A stretch of DNA of 64,000 nucleotides from JANXUR01 sp038229415 (GTDB lineage Bacteria; Acidobacteriota; Terriglobia; Terriglobales; Acidobacteriaceae). The notes below the pieces were generated by a model. The model worked only from the letters and a program-made list of their open reading frames with translations. It did no database searches and was not told where the DNA came from. Of this stretch, positions 9,361 through 18,073 are shown piece by piece. Location: assembly GCA_038229415.1 (NCBI GenBank), contig JBBROM010000006.1, forward strand, positions 186,001 to 250,000, in the 5' to 3' direction. How positions within the stretch are numbered: position 1 is the first letter of the stretch; every line of letters starts with the position of its first letter. The position numbers and the translations under genes are program-made.

Positions 9361-10994
9361 CCTGCGATCACCCCCACGCTCTCGCGTGCTGCCTTCTTTC
9401 CCAAGTATGCGGCTACTTCTTTCGTCACGCGCTCCGCCGCCGTCAGCGCAGTCGCAAATTCCGTGATGCCGCCTTCGCTATCTGAATGCGCGAAGAAGAT
9501 ATTCCCCATGGGCTTGCGAATCTTCGGGGCCACCCGCGTCGTCACTCCGGGGGCCGAAAGAAACATGGGATGCCCGCGCCGGAATACCCGGACCTCCGCC
9601 GCCTTCGCCTTTGAACTCGGGAACCACACCTCCAGCTGATCCAGACACTTCTGCCCCAAGCTCACGCAGTAGTCATCTTTCAGCAACCGTGCGCGTTCGT
9701 TTTCCGGACGCGGCACATAGCAACTCAATACCTGCGGGCGCTTTAGTTCCTTGTTCGTGCCATGCTGCGACACCCAATCCGCCACCACAAAATCCGTCAT
9801 CACACACGGCGCTGGGATATTCGTGTCATACGATCCGTTGTAAACCACGCTGTTGTAGCAAAGATTCACCAGCAAATACGGCTGATACCGCATCTCATCC
9901 ATCGCGTCCGCATGTTCCTGATCCAGCCCCTTGATCAAATGCTTGCCGATGAACTTCGGGCACGCCATCACCGCTGCCTTCGCAGCAACCGTCTTCAACA
10001 CATCATCATGCGAATACGTCACCAGCACCTTACCGTCTTTTTGCTCAATCTGAATCACGGTCGCGTTGCGCTGAATCTTATCTTTGGAAGTCTTCATCAG
10101 CGCCTCTTCCAGCGCTACCGATACGCGCCCCAATCCGCCCGGCCAGGTGTAGCGATTCTCCTCCAGTCCGCCGACCCACTCCACCACCTCCGCACCGATC
10201 AGCCCCGACGTATCCTCCGTCACCGCGCCCCAGTTATTCGGACCAAAATTATCGAACCACGCCTTCACTTCCGGCCCGTAGGGCTCGATCAAATCCGAGA
10301 ACGCCGTCGCATCCAGCTTTGCCCGGTCGGCGTCACTCATTTTGTCAACATTCAGCGCCTTCATGTCGGTAAAGAATTTGCGGAAGTTCTTCTTCGCGGC
10401 ATCCGGGTAGTTCGATTTCTCGATGCCATCCTTCCAAAACTCCGGCGTGATCTGATCTTTGTAAATGCAGGCGTCCACGCTCTTAATGAGCGGAACGTCG
10501 AGGCCCAACTCGATTGCCAAGGCCTTCAGGTTGTCATTCGCGTTGTAGGCCGACCCAGTGGCATACCACAGGTCATTCCATTTTTCCGGAATCGCATTCC
10601 CGCCCAGCCGCGGTTCTTTTTCCAGCAGTAAATAGTTGTGATCCTTCATCCGATAGGCTGTGATCAATCCGCTCGGCCCGCCGCCGATGATGACAGTCTC
10701 GACCTCGGCCGACGGCGCCGGAATCTGAAAGCCTTCGCCGTCGCGCACCATGTGGCAAATCTTGTTGATCTCGCTGCCAAATGATGAGGAAGCGCCGCCT
10801 GCAGGTGCCGCAGGCGCACCACCGCTCTGCATCGCCGCCATCGGCACCGGACAAGCCGCAGCTACAGCTCCACCGACCAGAAACTTGATCGCGTCGCGCC
10901 GCGTCGGATTGGTGAACGAGGAAGACTGGTTAGATTCAGCAGAAGGACTTGCGTCAGGCGAGTCGAAGGGGCACTTTGAATCAAGTTCACTCAT
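9357..10994 (-). CDS. Tat-exported FAD-dependent amine oxidase-like flavoprotein
   Basis: Start chosen at 10994 (MSELDS), with GAGGA about 5 nt upstream; the ORF itself extends to 11102. Residues 30-55 carry a twin-arginine-type signal (TRRDAIKFLVGG), then a low-complexity Ala/Gly/Ser linker. The Rossmann dinucleotide motif is VIIGGGPSGLITAYRM, followed by LLLEKEPRLGGNA, as in the NAD(P)-binding/amine-oxidase superfamily. FFAHSDSEGGI near the end is the FAD-contacting C-terminal motif. The substrate is unknown; export and coupling to a GH20 enzyme suggest a periplasmic role on an amine- or sugar-derived compound, which is only an inference. Confidence 0.75.
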   Translation of the reverse strand: MSELDSKCPFDSPDASPSAESNQSSSFTNPTRRDAIKFLVGGAVAAACPVPMAAMQSGGAPAAPAGGASSSFGSEINKICHMVRDGEGFQIPAPSAEVETVIIGGGPSGLITAYRMKDHNYLLLEKEPRLGGNAIPEKWNDLWYATGSAYNANDNLKALAIELGLDVPLIKSVDACIYKDQITPEFWKDGIEKSNYPDAAKKNFRKFFTDMKALNVDKMSDADRAKLDATAFSDLIEPYGPEVKAWFDNFGPNNWGAVTEDTSGLIGAEVVEWVGGLEENRYTWPGGLGRVSVALEEALMKTSKDKIQRNATVIQIEQKDGKVLVTYSHDDVLKTVAAKAAVMACPKFIGKHLIKGLDQEHADAMDEMRYQPYLLVNLCYNSVVYNGSYDTNIPAPCVMTDFVVADWVSQHGTNKELKRPQVLSCYVPRPENERARLLKDDYCVSLGQKCLDQLEVWFPSSKAKAAEVRVFRRGHPMFLSAPGVTTRVAPKIRKPMGNIFFAHSDSEGGITEFATALTAAERVTKEVAAYLGKKAARESVGVIAG

Positions 10995-11055
10995 AAAGAT
11001 TCCTCGTCGAAGATTGTACGAGGCCGAGCCGGGGTTTGTCGCCAGAGTGTGAGTG

Positions 11056-11973
11056 TCATCCTTCCCGCTGAAACCGGTACCGCCCGCCGCGCTCTTCCGC
11101 AAAACCCTCCGCCACTTTCAGGAACGCCCGCGCCGCGTGCGACAACTTCGCATGCTTGCGATACACGATCCGCAGCTTTCGCTGAAAGCTCAAGTCCCGC
11201 ACCGGAACCTTCACTAGCTCGCCCCGCTGCAACTCGCCTTCAATGCTCAACTCCGGCAACATGGCGCAGCCATTGCCCAGCGCCACAAACTGCTTGATCG
11301 CCTGCAAGGTCGGCAGCTCCACATCCATGTGCAGCGGCGTCTTCTTGCGCCGAAACGCCTGAATTACCTTGTCGCGATATGGAGACGACACAATGTGCGC
11401 CACAAAACTCTCCGCCCCCAACTGCCGAATGTCCACCGTGCCCGCCGACGCCAGTGGATGCTGCGGCGGCACCACAAACACCAACTCATCCAGATACACC
11501 ACAATCGAAGCCAGGTCGCTCTCTTCCGGCTCATACGTAATCACGCCAAGCTCGGCCTTGTGCCGCCGCACTTCGTCGGGAATATTACTGCCTAGTCCAC
11601 GGTCCACCGTGATCTTCACCATGGGATGCCGCCGGCGATACTCGGCCAGCACCGGCAACAAATACAGTGCGGTGAATTCGTTGGCCTCAATCGCCAGCTT
11701 GCCGCGCTGCAACTCCTTCAGCTCGACCAGCGCCGCCTGCGCATCGTTCCGCAGATTCAGCAGCTTGTCGCTGTACTCAAACAGCACCCGCCCCGCATCG
11801 GTCATCACCCCATCGCGCGATGACCGGTCAAACAGCGGCTCACCTACCTCATCTTCCAGCTTGCGAATCGTCTGGCTCACCGCCGACTGGGTGCGAAACA
11901 GTTTTTCCGCCGCCCGCGAGAATTTGCCCTCGCGCGCCACCGCTAAGAACACTTCCAACTGTGCCAAATCCAC
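11056..11973 (-). CDS. LysR family transcriptional regulator
   Basis: A GTG start at 11973 with AGGAGG just upstream gives 305 residues. The N-terminal winged helix-turn-helix is clear: FLAVAREGKFSRAAEKLF, TQSAVSQTIRKLEDEVG, FDRSSR; a periplasmic-binding-like effector domain follows (FTALYLLPVLAEYRRRHP and later). It is the first gene of a minus-strand unit with the flavoprotein (61 bp gap) and GH20 hexosaminidase, and is divergent from leuA across a 450 bp interval holding a perfect palindrome (12311-12326). It could control either or both; the sequence does not settle which. Confidence 0.92.
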   Translation of the reverse strand: MDLAQLEVFLAVAREGKFSRAAEKLFRTQSAVSQTIRKLEDEVGEPLFDRSSRDGVMTDAGRVLFEYSDKLLNLRNDAQAALVELKELQRGKLAIEANEFTALYLLPVLAEYRRRHPMVKITVDRGLGSNIPDEVRRHKAELGVITYEPEESDLASIVVYLDELVFVVPPQHPLASAGTVDIRQLGAESFVAHIVSSPYRDKVIQAFRRKKTPLHMDVELPTLQAIKQFVALGNGCAMLPELSIEGELQRGELVKVPVRDLSFQRKLRIVYRKHAKLSHAARAFLKVAEGFAEERGGRYRFQREG

Positions 11974-12015
11974 GCAAGCCTCCTTTTCGTGCCACCACGT
12001 CGTGCGCCACAAAAC

Positions 12016-12080
12016 TGTGTCATCCCGACCGAAGCGAACCGACCCCGAAGGGGGGAGCGCAGTGGAGGGACCTTGTGTTT
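12016..12080 (+). repeat. TGTCAT-type interspersed repeat, copy 1
   Basis: Begins TGTGTCATCCCGACCG, contains a small CCCCGAAGGGG hairpin, and ends GTGGAGGGACCTTGTGTTT. The same head and tail recur in inverted orientation at 27322-27393 with a different interior. Confidence 0.75.
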
Positions 12081-12087
12081 CCTGATC

Positions 12088-12133
12088 GGTGCCCCACCCT
12101 CACGCCTCGCATTCCGGCGCTAGGGTGGGATGC
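12088..12133 (+). repeat. GGTGCC palindromic repeat, copy R2
   Basis: GGTGCCCCACCCT head and AGGGTGGGATGC tail; arms CCCACCCTCACGCC and GGCGCTAGGGTGGG pair at 12 of 14 positions. It follows the TGTCAT element by 7 nt. Confidence 0.8.
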
Positions 12134-12178
12134 AATCCCTCGCACCCACCACCGGCTCATCCGAAGCGGAAATTCCGC

Positions 12179-12207
12179 TGTCATTCTGAGCGCAGCGAAG
12201 AACCCCT
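12179..12207 (+). repeat. Partial TGTCAT-type repeat
   Basis: TGTCATTCTGAGCGCAGCGA then AGAACCCC, a short version of the head seen at 19446. I see no matching tail, so it appears truncated. With the two repeats before it, this fills most of the 450 bp between lysR and leuA. Confidence 0.6.
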
Positions 12208-12310
12208 ACTGCACCACAAATGCAGGCTGAATCCGAGCCCTAACGGCCAGCTCCCTTAACCAAAACTCTCACTTCCATTAGCTCTACTTATCGTACAACT
12301 ATTACTAATG

Positions 12311-12326
12311 ATAATTCAAGAATTAT
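12311..12326. promoter_or_regulatory. Perfect palindrome ATAATTC-AA-GAATTAT, operator candidate
   Basis: A 7-2-7 perfect inverted repeat in an AT-rich block (about 12270-12335) between the divergent lysR and leuA genes, 98 nt before the leuA ATG. LysR-type regulators commonly bind AT-rich dyads of this size, so regulation of leuA or of lysR is plausible. No leader peptide with a run of Leu codons and no T-box was found in this interval. Confidence 0.5.
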
Positions 12327-12423
12327 AAGCTGGCGTTACATGCTGGCGGCAAGCGAACATAGAGTCTCTGCATTCCCTCACCGGGGCAGACGAAACCTGA
12401 CAGTTTTAGAAGGAAGGGTGGCG

Positions 12424-13683
12424 ATGCAAACCGCGAAACCACACGTTACGATCTTTGACACCACTCTGCGCGACGGGGAACAATCCCCCGGCTGTAGTAT
12501 GACGGTGGAGGAAAAGCTGCGCATGGCCCGCCAGCTCGACCGCCTCGGCGTGGACGTGATCGAGGCCGGCTTCCCTATCGCATCGGACGGCGACTTTGAA
12601 TCCGTCCGCCAGATCGCGCAACAGGTGCGTCGTCCCATCATTGCTGGTCTGGCTCGTGCCAATCAGGGCGACATCGCCCGCGCATGGGATGCCCTGCAGC
12701 ACGCGGCCCGGCCGCGCATTCACGTGTTCCTTGCCACCTCCGATATTCACCTGCAATACAAGCTCAAACTGACCCGCGAGCAGTGCCTACAGCAGGCAGC
12801 GGAATCCGTGGCCTACGCACATTCGCTCTGCGCGGACGTGGAATTCTCGCCCGAAGACGCCACCCGCACCGACCGCGCTTTTCTTGTGCAGGTAGTGCAA
12901 GCCGTCGTGGACGCCGGTGCGACCACGGTCAATATTCCCGACACCGTTGGCTTCACTACCCCCAGCGAATTCGCCGACATCATCACTGCATTGCGCGCCG
13001 AAGTGCGCGGCATCGAAAACGTCGTCATCAGTGTGCACTGCCACAACGATCTGGGCCTTGCTGTCGCAAATTCACTCGCCGCCGTCAACGCTGGCGCCCG
13101 CCAGGTGGAATGCACCATCAACGGCATCGGCGAACGAGCCGGAAATGCTTCGCTAGAAGAAGTAATTATGGCCACCCGCGTTCGCGCCGATCTTTACCCG
13201 GTCGAAACCGCGATTCAAACTGGCGAACTCTATCCGGCGAGCCAGTTGCTTACTGAATTAACTGGCATGGCCGTGCAGCCCAACAAGGCTATCGTTGGAC
13301 GTAATGCCTTCGCGCACGAAGCCGGAATCCATCAGCACGGCATGATGAAGAATCCGCTGACCTACGAGATCATGACGCCGCAGTCGGTCGGCGTCCCTGA
13401 CAGCAAGCTGGTACTCGGTAAACACTCTGGCCGCGCCGCGCTAAACCTGCATTGCCAACGCCTCGGCTATCAGTTTGACCGCCGTCAGCTCGATGAAGTC
13501 TATCGCCGCTTTGTGGCGCTCGCCGATGAGATTAAGATTGTGGAGGAGCACCATGTGCTGCAGATGATTCGCGACGCACACCCGGAACTCGCACCCAGCT
13601 TCAATCACGCGATTGCGACTCCGGCAAACATCGCCACGGTAAGCAGCGCGCAGGGCAGCCAGAACTTCGCCGTCCAAGCGTAA
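12424..13683 (+). CDS. leuA: 2-isopropylmalate synthase, catalytic region only
   Basis: First step of leucine synthesis: condensation of acetyl-CoA with 2-oxoisovalerate. The DTTLRDGEQSPG motif, HCHNDLG metal/substrate motif, and a VNGIGERAGN-type loop (seen as TINGIGERAGN) place it in the HMGL/LeuA family, and FAHEAGIHQHG fits LeuA. The ATG at 12424 follows AAGGAAGG. The product is 419 residues, against about 510-560 for LeuA with the C-terminal LeuA dimer/allosteric domain; the catalytic barrel and linker helices are present and the protein ends just after them. The next gene starts 31 nt later, so there is no hidden remnant. Homocitrate synthase or citramalate synthase are alternatives, but leuCD context favours LeuA. 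Confidence 0.85.
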   Translation: MQTAKPHVTIFDTTLRDGEQSPGCSMTVEEKLRMARQLDRLGVDVIEAGFPIASDGDFESVRQIAQQVRRPIIAGLARANQGDIARAWDALQHAARPRIHVFLATSDIHLQYKLKLTREQCLQQAAESVAYAHSLCADVEFSPEDATRTDRAFLVQVVQAVVDAGATTVNIPDTVGFTTPSEFADIITALRAEVRGIENVVISVHCHNDLGLAVANSLAAVNAGARQVECTINGIGERAGNASLEEVIMATRVRADLYPVETAIQTGELYPASQLLTELTGMAVQPNKAIVGRNAFAHEAGIHQHGMMKNPLTYEIMTPQSVGVPDSKLVLGKHSGRAALNLHCQRLGYQFDRRQLDEVYRRFVALADEIKIVEEHHVLQMIRDAHPELAPSFNHAIATPANIATVSSAQGSQNFAVQA

Positions 13684-13714
13684 TCCGAAATCCGAACTCG
13701 TAGTTGGAGACCCG

Positions 13715-14986
13715 ATGTCCCGCCCCCAAACCATTACCGAAAAAATCCTCGCTGCACACTCTGGCCGCGACAGCGTTCGCCCCGGCGAAATCGTCAACGC
13801 GCAAATTGATCTTGTCGTCTGTCACGAGATCACTACGCCGCCCGCCATCCAGATGATGAAGCGCCTCGGCGTGCACAAAGTATTCGACCCCGACAAGCTC
13901 GTCGTCACGCCCGACCATTTCGTCCCGAACAAGGACATACAGACGGCGGAGTTGACGAAGGAACTCCAGCGCTTCGTCAAGGAACAAGGCATCAAACACT
14001 ATTACGAACTGGGTGAGCACGGCATCTGCCACGCCCTCATCCCAGAAAAAGGCCACATTCTGCCCGGCATGACGGCGGTCTGCGCTGACTCCCACACCAC
14101 CACGCTCGGCGCTTTCGGAGCCTTCGCCTCCGGCATCGGCTCGACCGACCTCGCCGCAGTGCTCGCCACCGGCGAACTCTGGTTCCGCGTGCCCGAAACA
14201 CTGCGCTTTAATCTGAATGGCAAGCTGCCCAAGGGCGTCTTCGCCAAAGACCTCATCCTATACATCATCAGCAAGATTGGTGTGGATGGCGCGCGCTACT
14301 GCTCGATGGAATATCACGGCGACGCCATCCCGGCGCTCTCGATGGAAGCCCGCATGACGATTGCAAACATGGCCGTGGAAGCGGGCGGCAAAGGTGGCAT
14401 CTTCCATGCCGATGCCGTCACCGACGAATACGTTCGCGCCCGCACTGACGTCGCCTACACGCCGTTCTCCTCCGACGCTCACGCCGAATATCGCTCGGTG
14501 ATGGATATTGACGTTGCCATGCTCGAACCTATCGTCGCGCTGCCCAGCCTGCCCTCTAACGGACGCTTCATCGGAGAAGTCGGCCATGTGGCGATTGATC
14601 AGGCCTACATCGGCTCCTGCACCAACGCCCGCATTGAAGACCTGCGCGAAGCCGCCGCCATCATGAAAGGCAAGCACATCGCCAAGGGCGTCAAGGCCAT
14701 CGTGGTTCCAGCGACGACTTCTATTTGGAAGCAGGCGCTGCGCGAAGGCCTGTTTGAAATTTTCACCGACGCGGGGTGCGTCGTCTCCACCGCAACCTGC
14801 GGCGCGTGCCTCGGCGGCAGCATGGGTGTGCTCGGCAAGCAGGAAGTGTGTATCTCCACCACGAACCGCAACTTCACCGGACGCATGGGTCATCCCGAAG
14901 CCCTGGTGTATCTGGCCAGCCCGGCAACCGTCGCGGCATCAGCCATCACGGGCGTCATCACCGACCCGCGCCCGTATATGAACTAA
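13715..14986 (+). CDS. leuC: 3-isopropylmalate dehydratase large subunit (short, HACN-type)
   Basis: Isomerises 2- to 3-isopropylmalate together with LeuD, using a [4Fe-4S] cluster. The cluster ligands are visible as Cys302 (GSCTN) and Cys362/Cys365 (CGACLGG). CADSHTTTLGAFGA and ATGELWFRVP are family signatures. At 423 residues it belongs to the shorter LeuC type found in archaea and many bacteria, not the 465-residue enterobacterial type. GGAGA precedes the ATG; the gene follows leuA by 31 nt. Confidence 0.93.
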   Translation: MSRPQTITEKILAAHSGRDSVRPGEIVNAQIDLVVCHEITTPPAIQMMKRLGVHKVFDPDKLVVTPDHFVPNKDIQTAELTKELQRFVKEQGIKHYYELGEHGICHALIPEKGHILPGMTAVCADSHTTTLGAFGAFASGIGSTDLAAVLATGELWFRVPETLRFNLNGKLPKGVFAKDLILYIISKIGVDGARYCSMEYHGDAIPALSMEARMTIANMAVEAGGKGGIFHADAVTDEYVRARTDVAYTPFSSDAHAEYRSVMDIDVAMLEPIVALPSLPSNGRFIGEVGHVAIDQAYIGSCTNARIEDLREAAAIMKGKHIAKGVKAIVVPATTSIWKQALREGLFEIFTDAGCVVSTATCGACLGGSMGVLGKQEVCISTTNRNFTGRMGHPEALVYLASPATVAASAITGVITDPRPYMN

Positions 14987-15015
14987 CGCGAGGCAAGTTG
15001 GTATGGAATGAAATG

Positions 15016-15058
15016 GGTGCCCCATCCTAAACGCGTTCTTTGCGTTTAGAGTGGGATG
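15016..15058 (+). repeat. GGTGCC palindromic repeat, copy R3, inside the leu operon
   Basis: Arms CCCATCCTAAACGC and GCGTTTAGAGTGGG pair at 12 of 14 positions. The inner arm AAACGC/GCGTTT differs from all other copies but keeps pairing. It lies between leuC and leuD. Confidence 0.8.
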
Positions 15059-15076
15059 AAGAAACTGGACGAGACA

Positions 15077-15111
15077 CCCGAAACCCGAAACTCGAAACCT
15101 GAAACTCGAAA
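15077..15111 (+). repeat. Heptamer tandem array (about five CYCGAAA units)
   Basis: Five consecutive 7-nt units of the form CCCGAAA/CTCGAAA/CCTGAAA, then two further CCCGAGA/CCCGAGG units near 15126-15139 that run into the leuD ribosome site. A similar array lies at 59333. Confidence 0.7.
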
Positions 15112-15146
15112 CTAATTCGTCAAGACCCGAGACCCGAGGAGACCCC

Positions 15147-15710
15147 ATGTCCCGCACCATTCGAGGCCGCGCCCACGTTTACTCGCGCGCCAACATCAAT
15201 ACCGACGAGATCATCCCCGCGCGCTACCTGAACACTCACGACCACGCCATACTCGCGCAGCACGCCATGGAAGACATTGACAAGGAGTTCCTCGCCCGTG
15301 TGCAGCCCGGCGACATCCTCGTTGCCGGAGAAGACTTCGGCTGCGGCTCCTCGCGCGAGCACGCCGTCTGGGCGTTGCGCGGAGCGGGCATCGCTGCGGT
15401 CGTCGCCACGAACTACGCCCGCATCTTCTTCCGCAACTCGTTCAATAACGGATTCCTCGCCGTGGAATGCGCCCGTGCCGCCGACGAAACCACTACCGGC
15501 GACGACATCGAAATTGACGTGGACAACGGCGCCTTCCGCAACTTCACCAAGGGCACTACGCGCGACTTCGTCCCCCTAGGCGAGTTTGTTCACGAGTTAC
15601 TCGACGCCGGCGGCCTGCTGCCCTACATCGCCAAGAAGACGGGCACCACCTATGCCCCGGCAGGCCCGCAAGTGGACATCAAGGCCAGCAGCCTCGGCGC
15701 GAAGCCATAA
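15147..15710 (+). CDS. leuD: 3-isopropylmalate dehydratase small subunit
   Basis: The 187-residue partner of LeuC. It shows NINTDEIIPARYL near the N-terminus, GEDFGCGSSREHA (active-site loop) and NYARIFFRNSFNNG, all typical of LeuD. GAGGAGA lies 5-8 nt before the ATG. It is separated from leuC by 160 bp containing a palindromic repeat and a heptamer array, which might affect the leuC/leuD expression ratio. Confidence 0.95.
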   Translation: MSRTIRGRAHVYSRANINTDEIIPARYLNTHDHAILAQHAMEDIDKEFLARVQPGDILVAGEDFGCGSSREHAVWALRGAGIAAVVATNYARIFFRNSFNNGFLAVECARAADETTTGDDIEIDVDNGAFRNFTKGTTRDFVPLGEFVHELLDAGGLLPYIAKKTGTTYAPAGPQVDIKASSLGAKP

Positions 15711-15802
15711 GTTAGCTCTCGTGAAGCCCGCGATATAGCATTGGTTGGGCAACATAGCAGGGAGCGTGCACATAAGTCATGTCCAAATCTCCCGCATTTG
15801 CT

Positions 15803-17514
15803 CTAGTGACTATGTCGGCGATTGTCGTCTTCTGGACATGGGCATAGGCCATAGACATCGAGTTCAGTCTGTGTGCCAACATATACATTGCCATTCGCCA
15901 CGGTCGGCACCTGGAACTTGACTGACGCACCCGCAACATCCCGAGATCGATTCTGGTTGCTGTTGTAGAGCTCAATGGCCAGATTGGTCGCGTCATAAGC
16001 GTGAAGCACCGCTGCTAATGCGCCCGGTTTGGTGAAAAGGTGATCCGGCCGTTCAATCGTCCAAACAATCCCCTCTTGGGTTCCGTTCGAGGAAACGGCG
16101 GGGGAACTCCCCACCAAGAAGGTATTGGTCGTCGCGGATGTAGAGGCAGTGCTCAGCGAGCCGTCACTACCAATGCTATAAGCCCGCATAGAATCGCCGA
16201 TATAGGTCTGGATGCTGGAATCGGACGTGACGATACCGGACAGATACACGTATCCCCCTCTGGCTCCCTGCCAGAATGCAGGCTGGCTCCAGTAACCACC
16301 CGCAGGGCCTTGTAATGTTTGAAGTTCCCCACCCAGTTTACCCATTGCCGTCCTGCTGACACGGTACACAGCAGCACCGCCAGGGTCGCAGTAGATACCC
16401 TCGTCGAACCCCTTGCCTGCGGCAATGAGGATATCCGGCGCCGCGCCCGGCTGTGGGGGCAGCAGCATCAGCCCGCCGGATGCCAGGTCTTGATCGTTGA
16501 TTCGGCGACAGTCCTGATCTTCTGGCGTGAACGAGTCCTGCACGGTAAAGCTATAGCTGGCCTTATCCTTCTTGAGAGCGAAGTTAAGTTTAACGACGCT
16601 GTCCCCATACGCCGTCCCGCCACTGCTCGCCGTGTAGGGCCCGTCTCCAGTCACTGCGTACAGATTCCCCTGCGGTCCAGCCACGAGTCCTCCACCGGCA
16701 CCCCAAATCCCTCCGCTGTTCGTGGTCCAGGAGGCCAGCATTGCCAAGGATGCGCCATCGTACGCTAACAAGAACGAACCCAGGGGTAACATGACGACAC
16801 CATTGGGCAGACTTGTGGGGGTGATGAAGACCAACCCGGCGCGACTATAGCTATATTGCGGCAGCAAAGCACTGGTTTGTCCGGGGAATGTACAACCTTT
16901 GCCCTTTTCCGCCGAGCAGACCGTCGCCGGGCTATTGGCTTTTTCTTGGCCAGTACCAAGGTCGAGTGCATGGAGTTTTTCGGTGTACTTGATCACATCA
17001 CCGGCCCCGTTGTCCTTTGTGCGGACAACCACATAGATTGTGTTGTTCAGAAGGCTGATCACCGGTGTTGCCGTGATTCCCACAACAGGATAAATGTTGC
17101 AGTTCTTGTTGATTTCGGCGCACGGTACCACCGATGAAGTAGGCCTCAAGAAGCTGACCTTCCACAGTGGGTGGGGTTTTCCGCCCCACTGTCAGCATCA
17201 AATGCGTAGACGCTGTCGTTCTCGGTAGCCACGTAAACCACATTGTGCAGTTTACGGTTAACACTCACCTGGCTCGCATAAAGCGGCTGAGCGTAGAGTT
17301 GACCATCCACGGCATAAGTGAATCTTTTGCCAAACGTCCTCGAATTCACGTTGGCATGGGTAAGGACGGCCTCAAGGGTGTTCGTGCTGCTATGCAGGTT
17401 GTCGTAGTTGCGGGTGAGAACATTCACCTTGGCAGCCGCGCCTCCGTGCGGCAACGCAACGGAAACCCCATGAAATACAATTGAGCAGATTAGCAGAGCT
17501 ACAAGACGAGACAT
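15803..17514 (-). pseudogene. Secreted beta-propeller (PQQ-like repeat) protein, single frameshift
   Basis: Two frames together give one protein of about 570 residues. The 5' frame (17514-17146) encodes a signal peptide and VNVLTRNYDN ... YVATENDSVYAFDADSG; the 3' frame continues with PLWKVSFLRP, VVGITATPVI and further propeller blades to 15803. Reading the second frame upstream gives GGKPHPLWKVSF, which joins smoothly to DADSG if one G is restored in the G run at 17185-17188 (CCCC on the plus strand). So the break is most simply a one-base loss in a homopolymer: a sequencing error, a recent mutation or a slippery site. Function is unknown; related propellers are exported. AAAAGG precedes the ATG. 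Confidence 0.75.
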
Positions 17515-17881
17515 GGCAACCCTTTTCTGTTGTTGGGCAAGCTAAATATCGGTTGTGAGGAAAAAAGAAACCGAGAGTTGCAGGCCTGACGCCGGAGCCC
17601 AGTGGGTAGTATAGGGTCGTGCGAATGAAGCATCGAGTACAGCCAGTGACTCGAGGCTGGAAACAGCGTACGCATAACTCACTGGTCTGTCAACTCAGTC
17701 GGGGATGATCTCACGGAATACTGGACAACTCGACTCGCGCCCAGGTCAAGGTGCCCCAGTTGGGGCTTCTAGAACAATGCGATAACTCGCAAATTGTAAA
17801 ATGAACCTTGATGCAGCACCTTTGTGGAGGCGCACGGCGAGATGCTGGAATCAAGCTGAGTAGTCAGGTTACAATCACCCT
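17515..17881. other. Gene-free interval before the first mini-protein
   Basis: No ORF with family features. It holds a short hairpin GCCCCAGTTGGGGC (17753-17766) without a T run, and near its right end TACAAT at 17870. The left part should carry the promoter of the minus-strand propeller gene, but no clear hexamers were identified. Confidence 0.5.
17870..17875 (+). promoter_or_regulatory. -10 element TACAAT, 6 nt before a start codon
   Basis: TACAAT then CACCCT then ATG at 17882. With transcription starting about 7 nt after a -10 box, the mRNA would begin at the start codon. No ribosome site is present. Confidence 0.5.
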
Positions 17882-17995
17882 ATGCAGAGCAAAGTCTTCT
17901 GGCTCACCTTCACCGTCATCGGCACCATCGCCGAAATCGCCCTGCCCGGCTGGTGGAAGCTCTGGTCAGCGCTTCCCATCGGCGTTTTCTGCTAG
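17882..17995 (+). CDS. 37-residue hydrophobic mini-protein (copy A)
   Basis: ATG at 17882 opens MQSKVFWLTFTVIGTIAEIA, continuing LPGWWKLWSALPIGVFC to a stop at 17993. It is a paralogue of the 47-residue protein at 18631: the first 22 residues differ at only a few positions and both end their common part with LPIGVFC. Copy A stops after Cys37, while copy B adds WWLAYRSGWF. One membrane helix is likely. The upstream TACAATCACC is shared with copy B as well, so the promoter was duplicated with the gene. Function unknown. Confidence 0.6.
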   Translation: MQSKVFWLTFTVIGTIAEIALPGWWKLWSALPIGVFC

Positions 17996-18047
17996 CGGCT
18001 GATCGTAGGTGTACGCGATTTCAGTCAGCCTGAAGGGTTAAAGTGTA

Positions 18048-18071
18048 GAAAGCGCCAAGGTGGGCGCTTTC
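18048..18071 (+). promoter_or_regulatory. Perfect hairpin abutting the GNAT start codon
   Basis: GAAAGCGCC (18048-18056) and GGCGCTTTC (18063-18071) form a 9-bp perfect stem with a 6-nt loop (AAGGTG), ending 2 nt before the ATG at 18074. The only purine-rich ribosome-site candidate (AAGG) is in the loop. It could be a translational control hairpin or a terminator for the mini-gene upstream, although the T run is short. Confidence 0.5.
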
Positions 18072-18073
18072 TC

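Noticed and set aside
12230..12423. Leucine attenuator or T-box before leuA
   Set aside because: No run of Leu codons in a short leader ORF and no T-box core sequence could be found.
15077..15139. CRISPR-like array
   Set aside because: The units are 7 nt and directly adjacent with no spacers, so it is a simple tandem repeat.
16998..17264. Separate small gene spanning the propeller frameshift
   Set aside because: It is the third frame of the same region, has no domain features and disappears once the two propeller frames are joined.
17753..17766. GCCCCAGTTGGGGC hairpin as terminator or family repeat
   Set aside because: Preceded by GGT like the GGTGCC family but only 6 bp long with no tail and no T run; too short to call.
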